Shown piece by piece: positions 35,564 to 44,672 of a stretch of 64,000 nt of DNA. The notes beneath the pieces are model-generated. The model did no database searches, was not told the origin of the DNA, and saw only the letters and a program-made list of their open reading frames with translations. The position numbers and the translations under genes are program-made. The stretch covers positions 1 to 64,000 of the forward strand of contig JAJFKW010000006.1 in NCBI GenBank assembly GCA_021773015.1. Reading direction: 5' to 3'. The DNA comes from Woeseia sp. Its GTDB lineage: Bacteria > Pseudomonadota > Gammaproteobacteria > Steroidobacterales > Woeseiaceae. The stretch's first letter is position 1; every line of letters starts with the position of its first letter.

Positions 35564-37279
35564 CTATTCGCTGCCCATCGGGACAAACACGATGTCACCT
35601 ATTTGTAAGTTATGAAATTTGTTGGCGGGTGTCCTTATCTCCCCCTGGGCAAGCCGTTTCGCAAAACCGGTACCCTGTCGGCCGCTTTCATGAATTGCCT
35701 GCATCACCGTCCACTCATCGCCCGACCTATAGAAAATCTTTGTGTCATATATGTAACGCGTAGTACTGGATATCAAAACAAACTCATCAATCTGATCGTC
35801 ATTGAGATCAATTTGAATCATAGTGTAAATTGCCTCGGGTCCGATTCCGGTATTGACACGACTACTATCAATTTTTGCCTTCAGACTATCTGGCAAACTC
35901 ATATCAGCGGGACGTAATATCGTTTGTTCCCAAATTTCGTCAGAGGAAAGCGCAACAGCAGGATGCCGCGAGCGCCGCGGTGAATCAATCTGTGCAAGCA
36001 GATCGGGGTCGCTGTCGCCTAAGTCACCCTTCAAACGTTGCATCGCCAAATAACCAGGACGCGCCAGCTGACGACTGACATACCAGAAATCAAAATCTTT
36101 GAGCTCTAACAGGCCTGATTCGACTCTCGCGAGCTGGCTAGCGATAGAGATTTTCCGAAAGTCGATTAGCGGACTGTTGACTGCTAAAAGCATTGCCAAT
36201 ACGACCAAGCCCATAGCCGTATTGACTCGTGCAAGTTCCGCTTGCCAGCGGTCGCGTAGCCGCACAATACCGACAGCGTAGCCAACCGCAATCAAAGTAA
36301 GCAGCAACCAAACAACAAATGCCCAACTTCGCGCGACCGTCCATCCATATTCTGACAACCGTAAATACAAGCCGTAGAGGCTTAGCGCTGAAATTACGGG
36401 TAGCGTCAAAAGTCCACAATATAGACCTCTGTGGATTAGTTTCGGGTACGGGTTGGACCCCTTGCCGTCCTGAAACACGGCATTACTGAAAAACAAGACG
36501 ATCGCGAGCAGCCAAAGCAGCAAGCCAGTTCCATTCCCAGTTGACCACAGCGCATCCAATCCGACGAAAGGAAGCGCGGCCAAAAAGCCCACCGCCACTG
36601 CGACAACCAAAGGTAAGAGGATTTTTATCAACCCCTGAAGAAGGCGCGTAATGCTATCGATGATACGTACTAGGTTGCGGAAAATTACCACACCGAGTGC
36701 AAAGGCGAATCCGAGAATTGGAAAAATAAACCACTCTTTTCCAAACAACTCTCGAAAAAAGTCGATCTCAATTGCATGAAATAGTTGCGCCCAAAGCATC
36801 AGAATGAGCCAAAATATTCCTGCGAACAAGGATGCCAGTGAATAGGTGAGAAAGTTTCGCCACGAATAAACAAACAAAATGTCATACGAAAAAGGCCGGC
36901 CAGCAATACGTTGCTGCATATACATAAGTGCCTTAAAACTTGCGAGTGCAATGCTGAGAGCGAATATCCAATTCATACTGGAGAGCTGAAATTCGCCGTA
37001 CGGCAGTGCTTGACTACCGGTATATAGAGCGACTAACGCAAGAACGACAGAGTAGCCAAGAATGTACTTCATCGTTTTCGATTGGTTTTCGTTTTCGAGA
37101 GTCAGCAGCAATAAAATCGGCGAGACCACAGCTACCGTCCATAATGGATAACTCCACAAGGGTGATTCGCTCGGCCACGCGTCTATCGAATACGCGTAGT
37201 AGAGAAAATACAGCATTATTCCTTGCACAACGCCGATTGTGATTAAGAGTATTCGAGGCAACTCACGTGATTCAGGCAT
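35564..37279 (-). CDS. DUF4153-type polytopic membrane protein
   Basis: A 571-residue protein. About eleven to twelve hydrophobic helices fill residues 10-380, with the DUF4153 character (the segment around FSYDILFVYSWRNFLTYSLA, then FELFGKEWFIFPILGFAFALG). The last 180 residues are soluble and include a domain near the C terminus (ANKFHNLQIGDIVFVP). Function unknown; probably an envelope protein. I chose the second ATG (37279) because AGGA is six bases before it, while it directly abuts the first ATG (37285). Confidence 0.8.
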   Translation of the reverse strand: MPESRELPRILLITIGVVQGIMLYFLYYAYSIDAWPSESPLWSYPLWTVAVVSPILLLLTLENENQSKTMKYILGYSVVLALVALYTGSQALPYGEFQLSSMNWIFALSIALASFKALMYMQQRIAGRPFSYDILFVYSWRNFLTYSLASLFAGIFWLILMLWAQLFHAIEIDFFRELFGKEWFIFPILGFAFALGVVIFRNLVRIIDSITRLLQGLIKILLPLVVAVAVGFLAALPFVGLDALWSTGNGTGLLLWLLAIVLFFSNAVFQDGKGSNPYPKLIHRGLYCGLLTLPVISALSLYGLYLRLSEYGWTVARSWAFVVWLLLTLIAVGYAVGIVRLRDRWQAELARVNTAMGLVVLAMLLAVNSPLIDFRKISIASQLARVESGLLELKDFDFWYVSRQLARPGYLAMQRLKGDLGDSDPDLLAQIDSPRRSRHPAVALSSDEIWEQTILRPADMSLPDSLKAKIDSSRVNTGIGPEAIYTMIQIDLNDDQIDEFVLISSTTRYIYDTKIFYRSGDEWTVMQAIHESGRQGTGFAKRLAQGEIRTPANKFHNLQIGDIVFVPMGSE

Positions 37280-37338
37280 CTTCATTCCTATTTTTTGACA
37301 CGATGAAATCGCTACACCATCGTTCGCCTAACTAGAAT

Positions 37339-38232
37339 TCATAGCGGGCGTTCACCACAAACTAGTGCTCGTTTGCGCTCAAATGATTCGACAACGAATT
37401 TTCGAAAGGTTCGCAGGCGAGCCGCATCGCGCGAATCCGGATGCGACAACAACCAAATATCCCAATTCGCATACGGCATTGCTCCAGGCAACCGCTCTAG
37501 TTCGGACATCGCATCGCCGATAAAACACGGCAGCGCTGCCAATCCGATGCCGTGACGCGCCGCTTCAGCTTGTAACATTCCGTTGTTAAACTTGCCAACC
37601 GCAGGGAAATTTGGGTACGGAGAATTTTTTACCCAATCGGGAAAGCGCGACTCATCGTTCCATCCGATCCATCGAGCGCCGCATGCGCTGTCCGAAATAT
37701 CGTGTGATAGCAGATATTCTTTGCTTGCGTAGAAACAGCTGGACGCGCTAACCAATTTGCGACCAACCAAGTCTTCTGGCGGCATTCTGCCCGCACCGAT
37801 AAAGCGAATGGCAATATCGGCTTCCCGTCGTCCGAGGTCGAATACGTCGTACGATATTAGGACGTTCAGGTCTATCCGCGGGTATTTTTCCGAAAAATCC
37901 TTTATGTCTTCCATCATAAGAAACATCGCAATAATGTCCGATGTTGTTAACCTGACCTCGCCTGAGAGATCCGCATCGCGACCCTGCAGCTGTCGCTCGG
38001 CCGTCAACAAGGCGTCTTCTGCCTTGGTTGCTGAGGCCAGCATCGCTTCACCCTCGCCCGTTAATCGATAGCCGTTGACGTCTCGATCAAACAAACGCGT
38101 ACCGAGATCGGCCTCCAACTGTTCAGCACGCCTCGATATGGTGGTATGGCTGATACCCAGGGTCTCTGCCGCTTTTCGAGCAGAGCCATGGCGGGCTAAC
38201 GCCAAAAAAAGCCGAATGTCGTCCCAATTCAT
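37339..38232 (-). CDS. LysR family transcriptional regulator
   Basis: A 297-residue regulator. The N-terminal winged helix-turn-helix is MNWDDIRLFLALARHGSARK followed by AAETLGISHTTISRRAEQLE, and the rest is the two-lobed co-inducer domain. It resembles the subgroup in which FARALARHGS-type starts are common. A GTG five codons upstream (38247) is an alternative start. It is divergent from the DUF427 gene across only about 67 bases, so it probably controls that gene. The inducer cannot be inferred. Confidence 0.92.
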   Translation of the reverse strand: MNWDDIRLFLALARHGSARKAAETLGISHTTISRRAEQLEADLGTRLFDRDVNGYRLTGEGEAMLASATKAEDALLTAERQLQGRDADLSGEVRLTTSDIIAMFLMMEDIKDFSEKYPRIDLNVLISYDVFDLGRREADIAIRFIGAGRMPPEDLVGRKLVSASSCFYASKEYLLSHDISDSACGARWIGWNDESRFPDWVKNSPYPNFPAVGKFNNGMLQAEAARHGIGLAALPCFIGDAMSELERLPGAMPYANWDIWLLSHPDSRDAARLRTFRKFVVESFERKRALVCGERPL

Positions 38233-38299
38233 GGTCGTATTTTGCACCGCAATGTATCTTTTTTAAGTCTAGTGGAGCGAATATTGTCCGGCTATCCTT

Positions 38300-38722
38300 A
38301 TGCCCTCGTCAAGTACAGGAGCGATTACATTGATTGCAACATTAGGAACATCACCCGGTAGCTCACGTTATCCCGAACATGAGATTCGCATCGAGCAAAG
38401 CAATCTGCAGTGGGAAGTCCGCTATCGGGGACAGAATCTGGCCAGTGGCTCTGAAGTTCTAATGCTGCATGAATCCGGTTTCGAGCCTGTAGCGTATTTT
38501 CCACGAGACCAGGTGAACCAGGAACTGCTGCGCCGCAGTGATAGCCGTACGACGTGCCCATTTAAGGGTGAAGCTCACTATCTAGCGGTAGCTAACGAGG
38601 ATTCAACGCAGGACATCGCGTGGTTTTACCCGAAAGTCTACAAGCAGGTTGCTGGCGTAAGAAACCGTATCGCTTTCTACACGAACCTAGTAACCATATC
38701 GTCTAAACCGATTTCGCAATAG
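38300..38722 (+). CDS. DUF427 family protein
   Basis: A 140-residue protein. The family signature is clear: LMLHESGFEPVAYFPRDQV, then SRTTCPFKGEAHYLAV and DIAWFYPKVYKQVAGVRNRIAFY (each within one stretch). DUF427 proteins are small beta-barrel proteins of unknown function. An extended N terminus (about 25 residues) precedes the domain, so a later start is possible. It lies between a LysR gene (divergent) and an SRPBCC gene 64 bases downstream. Confidence 0.87.
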   Translation: MPSSSTGAITLIATLGTSPGSSRYPEHEIRIEQSNLQWEVRYRGQNLASGSEVLMLHESGFEPVAYFPRDQVNQELLRRSDSRTTCPFKGEAHYLAVANEDSTQDIAWFYPKVYKQVAGVRNRIAFYTNLVTISSKPISQ

Positions 38723-38786
38723 GCAGTCGAAAACTGCGTACTGCCGATCCAAATTAGTTTTATTAGAAATACTCGAGGAGTCTGAA

Positions 38787-39260
38787 ATGCCTACAATTGT
38801 TGTAAATCAAATTGTCCATGCCCCGATTGCAGAGGTCTGGAAGAGTTGGGACGATTTCGGAAATATTTACAAGTTTAATCCCGCTCTATCGGGTTCACAT
38901 CTGCTCACAGACAAGCACGCTGCTACGGATGTCGGTACCCGCCGCGAATGCGAAATGAAAGATGGAAAGAATTTTATCAGAGAAGAAGTTCTGGCTTACG
39001 AACCGATGCGAAAATTGAAGATTGGCGTTTACGAGTCGAGTATGCCCATTAAGACCATGCACGCATCATTCGAATTGGAAAGTCTGGGTCAGCATAAGAC
39101 GAATGTTACGATGACCGCAGAATTTGAACCTGGTTTGGGATTGTTGGGCAAATTGATTCTGCCTATGATGAAAATGCAGTTTCGAAAAATGTTGTCGGCG
39201 ATGTTGCTTAGCAATGCCAAATTCGTAGAGGCTGGCACGGAAGTTCGCCAGGCTGCTTAA
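38787..39260 (+). CDS. SRPBCC family protein (polyketide cyclase-like)
   Basis: A 157-residue protein with the SRPBCC fold: the opening VVNQIVHAPIAEVWKSWDDF, the RRECEM/REEVLAYEP strands and a C-terminal helix (GKLILPMMKMQFRKMLSAML). It probably binds a small hydrophobic ligand. GAGGAG lies a few bases before its ATG. Together with the DUF427 gene it could form a LysR-controlled unit, but that is an inference. Confidence 0.85.
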   Translation: MPTIVVNQIVHAPIAEVWKSWDDFGNIYKFNPALSGSHLLTDKHAATDVGTRRECEMKDGKNFIREEVLAYEPMRKLKIGVYESSMPIKTMHASFELESLGQHKTNVTMTAEFEPGLGLLGKLILPMMKMQFRKMLSAMLLSNAKFVEAGTEVRQAA

Positions 39261-39321
39261 CGGCAAAATCAGGCGTCAGCATGAATAGAGACCGTGGTCG
39301 ATTGTCAATCCGTTGTGTGTA

Positions 39322-40845
39322 TTAGCGTATTAGATCTGCAATACCCGGATGATCCGGTGCATATCGGTTCGCGCGAAACAGCATATGGGGCGCATCTATA
39401 TCGTCTTCGTAGGCGTAGTCCCACACAATTTTTCCATCATGTGTTACTTCTCTGACTTTGGCGCCGGCGCCTTGGGTGACCAGTGTGTTGCCGTTTGCAA
39501 GGCGTTGCGCTCCAGAGATAAAAAACGAGAAAAACCGTTCCGACGGGTCAGGGTCATACTCCCAAACCAGCGTTTCGGGACCGTAGCGTCCGTCATTGTC
39601 GATAATGTATGACTCTGTCGAATCAACTGGCGGCAGAAATTCGACAACAGTGGAATATGGACGTAATTTGCTTTCGCCATTGTTAAATATGAGGATATTT
39701 CCCGCACCGTTAAGGCCCGCCCTGATCCATTGACTGTCATGCTGGTGATACAGTTTACGATCCTCGACAGTTCCGCGATCGTAATTTTCGGGATTTCCCC
39801 AACGATAAATAAAGTCCCCGCCTTTACCGTAAGTGCCACCGGTATGACCTATTGCCTCTGCGGCCGTTGTACTGTGATCAATTATCCAAATTTCACTTAG
39901 GTAGTTTGACGACAACAATATTTGATCACGCTCGGCGTTATAGTCCATCGCGTTTACGTGTGTCCAATCGGCATGGACTTCGCCGCTGCGCGACTTTTTC
40001 ACCAAATTAACATTTAGCAATTCCGGATGATCTGCAACGACACCGTAATTGAAGCGTCCTCCATCGAAGTCTTGGATCAAGTGGTGTCTTGCGCTCCATT
40101 CCCAGACGATTTCTTGCGTAAATGGATTGACTTCAATTACACCGTCATACCAAAAATTTCCATCTTTAGCGACGAGCTCCGGATCTCTGCCTTGAGAAAT
40201 AATTTCGTCGGTCGATACTCGCTCCCACACGACAGCCAGAATATTTCCGTTCTCCATCTTGATGACGTCATGGTGATGAATGTAGTTGTCCGTGCTCAAA
40301 TTCAGCCGCCAAATTAATTTGCCGCTGGCTGAATATTCTTCTACGCAGCCCCGGTATCCACCACCATCTTTGAATACGTCCGTGTGTCGGTTGCTGGACA
40401 CGAGTCTATTGCCGTTTGGCAGCAGCTGTGTAAATCCGCCGAAATATTCGGCTTCAAATTCGGCAACCACCTGCTTGTCATTATTGACGAGAAAAGACTT
40501 GCGAACAGATCCTGGTTCGATCAATACATATCCATCGGACACATGATCGTAGTCTATCTCTTGCAATTGACGATCCGCGCCCACGGACATGTTTTTTTGT
40601 ATCGGCGGCGGCATTTTCTCGGCTTCCAAGCCGGGTGGCCGCGCAAATCCTGGCGGTGGATCTTGTATATTTCTGACACCACAATCCGTACTTACTCGTT
40701 TCGCCGAACGAAACGGCGGATCCATTGGCTTGGATCCACTTACTGTTTCCGTTTCCGCCGGTGAACAAGCAGACGCCGCGTACACACCGATTAGCATGAC
40801 AAGTAGCGGTCGCAACAGCGAAACAAGATGGGCTGGATATTTCAT
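39322..40845 (-). CDS. Exported arylsulfotransferase family protein
   Basis: A 507-residue protein with a signal sequence ending ASAC (probable lipoprotein, Cys27), and a beta-propeller-like sequence. The pattern of aryl-sulfate sulfotransferases (ASST family) is visible: IHHHDVIKMENGNILAVVWE, ADWTHVNAMDYN, and HQHDSQWIRAG with candidate catalytic histidines. ASST enzymes move sulfate from aryl sulfates to phenols in the periplasm. Homologues without proven activity are common, so the assignment is to family only. It converges with the SRPBCC gene. Confidence 0.83.
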   Translation of the reverse strand: MKYPAHLVSLLRPLLVMLIGVYAASACSPAETETVSGSKPMDPPFRSAKRVSTDCGVRNIQDPPPGFARPPGLEAEKMPPPIQKNMSVGADRQLQEIDYDHVSDGYVLIEPGSVRKSFLVNNDKQVVAEFEAEYFGGFTQLLPNGNRLVSSNRHTDVFKDGGGYRGCVEEYSASGKLIWRLNLSTDNYIHHHDVIKMENGNILAVVWERVSTDEIISQGRDPELVAKDGNFWYDGVIEVNPFTQEIVWEWSARHHLIQDFDGGRFNYGVVADHPELLNVNLVKKSRSGEVHADWTHVNAMDYNAERDQILLSSNYLSEIWIIDHSTTAAEAIGHTGGTYGKGGDFIYRWGNPENYDRGTVEDRKLYHQHDSQWIRAGLNGAGNILIFNNGESKLRPYSTVVEFLPPVDSTESYIIDNDGRYGPETLVWEYDPDPSERFFSFFISGAQRLANGNTLVTQGAGAKVREVTHDGKIVWDYAYEDDIDAPHMLFRANRYAPDHPGIADLIR

Positions 40846-40982
40846 TAAATCTCCGGTTTGTATCTATTTCTCGTTGGTAATGAAAATGAATCTAGCTGTC
40901 ATCGCGCGCCCAAACAGGCAATAATCCACTGAATTGCTATGTTCGCGTCACTGTAACGAGAGAAAGATCCACGGACCTTTTT

Positions 40983-42233
40983 ATGACCAACCCCTTGCTG
41001 CAACTTGCCATCATCTGGATTGGCGTCTTCATTGCCAATCTCGTCGCCGCAAAGACCAAGCTGACTTCCGTTCTTTACTTCCTCGCCTTTGGCGCACTGA
41101 TGGTCAACGTCGGCATATTGCCAACAGCCCCTTCCGAATTTATCAAAGGCTTTGCCGAACTCGGCATCATCATCATTATGTTTGCGCTGGGTTTCGAAGA
41201 GAATACGCGAAACTTCGTGCGGAGTATCAAACGTAGCTGGGGAATTGCTCTTTTCGGCGCAATCGCGCCATTTCTTGCGGCGTTTTATCTCGCGGAATAT
41301 TTTTGGGCCAATACCAATATTTCGATAATGTTCGGCCTGACGATGACAGCGACCGCAGTGTCCCTAACCATGGTGTCCCTGAAGGGCCTGGGCCTGCATT
41401 CTTCAAAGGCGGCGACAGGCATCATGACATCGGCCGTACTGGATGACATCGCATCGTTGGCGGCGGTAGCTGTCATGGTACCCATCGCGACCGGCCAGAC
41501 GAGTCTCACAGTGTTGGCGGTTGCGGAAATGATATTCAAGGCCGTACTGTTTTTCGGCGGCGTCGCCATCGTCGGTGCCTATTTGCTACCGCAAAACTCC
41601 CGAGGATGGATGAGCAGGGTACCCATCATCGGCCGCCTCGGAGTGCGTGACTTGTTGCTCGTCGCTGGCAAGGAGCATTCGTCACTTACCGTGTTGCTAC
41701 TCGCCTTGCTAGCGGGATTGGCCGCCCACCAATTCGGTTTTCACGCCGCAGTAGGTGCTTACATGGCCGGCTTGATTTTGCGTGAAGAGTACTTTCTTCT
41801 GGACACGGTCGGCGCGCGAAGTTCTTACAAACGCACGAAAGCAGTTGTCGATATCGCTGCCTTTTCATGGGTGGGACCGGTTTTTTTCGTGGATTTAGGT
41901 GCAAAAATCGTTTTCGATTGGGAGATCCTCGCTTCAGTAATCCCACATGCCATCGTTCTGTTTATCACCATTTTTTTCGTGCAGATTATTTCAGCCACTT
42001 TGGCAGCCCGATACACCGGCAACTTTACGTTTCATGAGAGCGTCATGATCGGCTTTGGCATGCTCGGTCGAGCCGAACTTGCATTCGTTGTCATGGGTAT
42101 CGCCTATGTGGAAAACGCGATTCTCAACACCGCCGCATTCTACACTTTGATGTTCGCAATATTTTGGTTGAATGTCGCCGTACCGGTCTGTCTAACGCTA
42201 TGGAAACCGTATTACGACAAGGCGAAGGGCTAG
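40983..42233 (+). CDS. CPA2-type monovalent cation:proton antiporter
   Basis: A 416-residue inner-membrane protein with about 12 hydrophobic helices. The conserved TSAVLDDIASLAAVAV segment carries the paired aspartates of the transport site of CPA2 (KefB/GerN/NapA-like) antiporters; GFGMLGRAELAFVVMG is also typical. It exchanges K+ or Na+ for protons. It lacks the cytoplasmic RCK/TrkA-N regulatory domain that KefB proteins carry, so it is a transporter core only. Confidence 0.9.
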   Translation: MTNPLLQLAIIWIGVFIANLVAAKTKLTSVLYFLAFGALMVNVGILPTAPSEFIKGFAELGIIIIMFALGFEENTRNFVRSIKRSWGIALFGAIAPFLAAFYLAEYFWANTNISIMFGLTMTATAVSLTMVSLKGLGLHSSKAATGIMTSAVLDDIASLAAVAVMVPIATGQTSLTVLAVAEMIFKAVLFFGGVAIVGAYLLPQNSRGWMSRVPIIGRLGVRDLLLVAGKEHSSLTVLLLALLAGLAAHQFGFHAAVGAYMAGLILREEYFLLDTVGARSSYKRTKAVVDIAAFSWVGPVFFVDLGAKIVFDWEILASVIPHAIVLFITIFFVQIISATLAARYTGNFTFHESVMIGFGMLGRAELAFVVMGIAYVENAILNTAAFYTLMFAIFWLNVAVPVCLTLWKPYYDKAKG

Positions 42234-42344
42234 CCAATAACCCGTAAAAAATAGGCCTGCCAAGAACAAATCCCAATAAAATCGGTCACAATAGGCGTAT
42301 CGGATCCCTACCGTTCCCCTGACAACTACAAAGGGTACAAAATA

Positions 42345-44399
42345 GTGAACAAAATCATTGCAATAGCGGCGATTCCGCTGCTGCTGGCTGGCTGTGGACA
42401 AAGCGGCAGCGACGCAACAATCGCAGCATCTGACTCAAGCAAGATCGAAAAACACTCAGGCTTGCTTGTCGACTACATGGATCACAACGTCAAACCTGGC
42501 GATGACTTCAATGCCTACGTCAACGGTGCGTGGATGGCTAGTGCGGAGATCCCCGCTGACCGCGCCAGCGATGGGGTTGGCCTTATGGTCCATGAGCGAT
42601 CTCAAGAGCACGTCAAAACGATTATTGAAGAATCCGCAGCCGGCGACTTCGCTGCCGGCAGTGACGAACAAAAAGTTGGCGACCTTTATTCATCTTATAT
42701 GGATATGGGAACGCGCAATAAACTTGGCATTACACCGCTGCGTAGCGAATTCTCGAAAATCGACGCATTGTCCGACTATGAAGAACTCGCAGTCTACTTT
42801 GCGGAAGTCAACAAGATTGGCGTGAATTTGCCGTTTGTGCTTGGGCAATACGTAGATTTCAAGAATCCCAACTCGTACATGATGTACACGTTCCAGGGAG
42901 GTTTAGGCCTACCCGACAGAGAATACTATTTCGAGGAAGATGAAAAATCCGAAGGTATTCGCGCGGCTTACGTCGCGCACATTGCCAAGATGTTTGATCT
43001 TGCTGGCATTGACGGCGGAGACAAAAGCGCCGACACCATTATGGCGTTGGAAACTCGTATGGCAGCGGAACATATGAAAAAGGAAAAAACTCGCGACATG
43101 GTCGCGTTGTACAACAAAATTCCTTTGACTGAGTTGCCCGATTTGATGCCTAACTTCTCGTGGGATGCTTATCTGACAGAAGCCGGTATTTCGGAAATCG
43201 ACGGGCTTGTCGTTACCCAACTTGATCACATGCGAGCACTCGATAAAATCATAGCAGATACGGAATTGGCACAGTGGAAGACGTATTTAAAATGGACTGT
43301 GCTTAGCACGAATGCAAATCTACTCAGCGAAGACCTCGACAATCAGAACTTCGAGTTTAATTCCAAGAAACTTTTGGGCGTCGAAGAACAGCTCACACGC
43401 TGGAAACGTGCAGTCGCAAATGTCAACAATAACCTAGGCGAAGTCGTTGGCAAGGTCTATGTTGCACGTCACTTTCCACCTGAAGCTAAAAAACACATGC
43501 TTAACCTGGTTGGCAATCTGCTAAAAGCCTATGAATCTAGTATCAAGGAACTGGACTGGATGGGCGATGAAACGAAAGCACAAGCCCTCGACAAGCTCTC
43601 AAAATTCACGCCCAAAATAGGTTACCCAGATGTTTGGCGCGACTATTCCAAACTGGAAATAAGTGACGATGATTTGGTCGGCAATATGCACCGCTCCGCA
43701 TTATTCGACTATCAACGGCAAATTGACAGACAGCAATCTGCAGTTGATCGAACAGAATGGGGAATGACGCCGCAAACGGTCAATGCATACTACAACCCAC
43801 CGCTCAACGAAATCGTGTTCCCGGCCGCAATTTTGCAACCACCATTTTTTGACCTGAACGCTGAGGACGCCGTCAATTACGGAGCCATCGGTGCTGTTAT
43901 CGGACATGAAATCGGTCACGGCTTCGATGATGCCGGCAGCACTTTCGACGGTGATGGCGTGCTACGCGACTGGTGGACGGCGCAGGACAAGGCGGAATTC
44001 GAAGCCAGAACGGCACAATTGGTAAATCAGTTTTCTGCATTCAAGCCGTTTGATGACATTAACGTTAACGGCGAATTCACCTTAGGTGAAAACATTGGCG
44101 ATCTTGGCGGACTCAGTATTGCGTTACAAGCATACAAATTGTCATTGGACGGCAGTGAATCGCCGATGTTGGATGGTTACACTGGTGTGCAGCGTGTTTT
44201 CCTCGGTTATGCACAATCTTGGCGAAACAAAATGCGCGACGATACTATGCGCGTCTTGATCAAGACTGACCCACACTCTCCTGCGATGTATCGGGTTAAT
44301 GGCATCGTCAGAAATGTCCCTGAGTTTTACGAAGCATTTGCGGTAGAGAAAAGCGAAGACCTTTACCTCGCCCCCGAAGAGCGCGTGAAAATCTGGTAA
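42345..44399 (+). CDS. Lipoprotein M13 family zinc metallopeptidase
   Basis: A 684-residue peptidase related to neprilysin/PepO. It starts with GTG (42345, preceded by AGGG) and a signal peptide ending in LLAGC (Cys17). The catalytic site is HEIGH at 521-525 with the third ligand in ENIGDLGGLS, preceded by VNAYYNPPLNEIVFPAAIL and followed by FDDAGSTFDGDG, all family signatures. M13 enzymes trim short peptides, here probably in the periplasm or at the outer membrane. It is followed by a strong terminator. Confidence 0.93.
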   Translation: MNKIIAIAAIPLLLAGCGQSGSDATIAASDSSKIEKHSGLLVDYMDHNVKPGDDFNAYVNGAWMASAEIPADRASDGVGLMVHERSQEHVKTIIEESAAGDFAAGSDEQKVGDLYSSYMDMGTRNKLGITPLRSEFSKIDALSDYEELAVYFAEVNKIGVNLPFVLGQYVDFKNPNSYMMYTFQGGLGLPDREYYFEEDEKSEGIRAAYVAHIAKMFDLAGIDGGDKSADTIMALETRMAAEHMKKEKTRDMVALYNKIPLTELPDLMPNFSWDAYLTEAGISEIDGLVVTQLDHMRALDKIIADTELAQWKTYLKWTVLSTNANLLSEDLDNQNFEFNSKKLLGVEEQLTRWKRAVANVNNNLGEVVGKVYVARHFPPEAKKHMLNLVGNLLKAYESSIKELDWMGDETKAQALDKLSKFTPKIGYPDVWRDYSKLEISDDDLVGNMHRSALFDYQRQIDRQQSAVDRTEWGMTPQTVNAYYNPPLNEIVFPAAILQPPFFDLNAEDAVNYGAIGAVIGHEIGHGFDDAGSTFDGDGVLRDWWTAQDKAEFEARTAQLVNQFSAFKPFDDINVNGEFTLGENIGDLGGLSIALQAYKLSLDGSESPMLDGYTGVQRVFLGYAQSWRNKMRDDTMRVLIKTDPHSPAMYRVNGIVRNVPEFYEAFAVEKSEDLYLAPEERVKIW

Positions 44400-44492
44400 T
44401 CCTGTGCTTTGGCACGCCCAAGCTCAAACTTGGCTTGTCTAAAACCTGGCTTAGGCAGATTTAGCGCAGCAGTCGCGAATTCAATGGGACAG

Positions 44493-44532
44493 CCCGTATT
44501 TGAGATCCGACCCTCAAATACGGGCCCTTTTA
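44493..44532 (+). terminator. Intrinsic terminator after the M13 peptidase gene
   Basis: A 13-base perfect stem (GCCCGTATTTGAG, 44493-44505; complement at 44514-44526) with an eight-base loop is followed by CCTTTT. It ends the M13 transcription unit about 94 bases after its stop. Confidence 0.85.
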
Positions 44533-44672
44533 CCGTCACGAAGGCTGCATTTAACGGATAATTCACCGGTTTGTGACATAACTCCCTGAATTTTATTGGC
44601 CCACTCGCCAAAATTGGCGGTCAGTGCGCTTTCTAACGAGTGCCCGACCTAATACCTGCCAACAGGGAAGTT

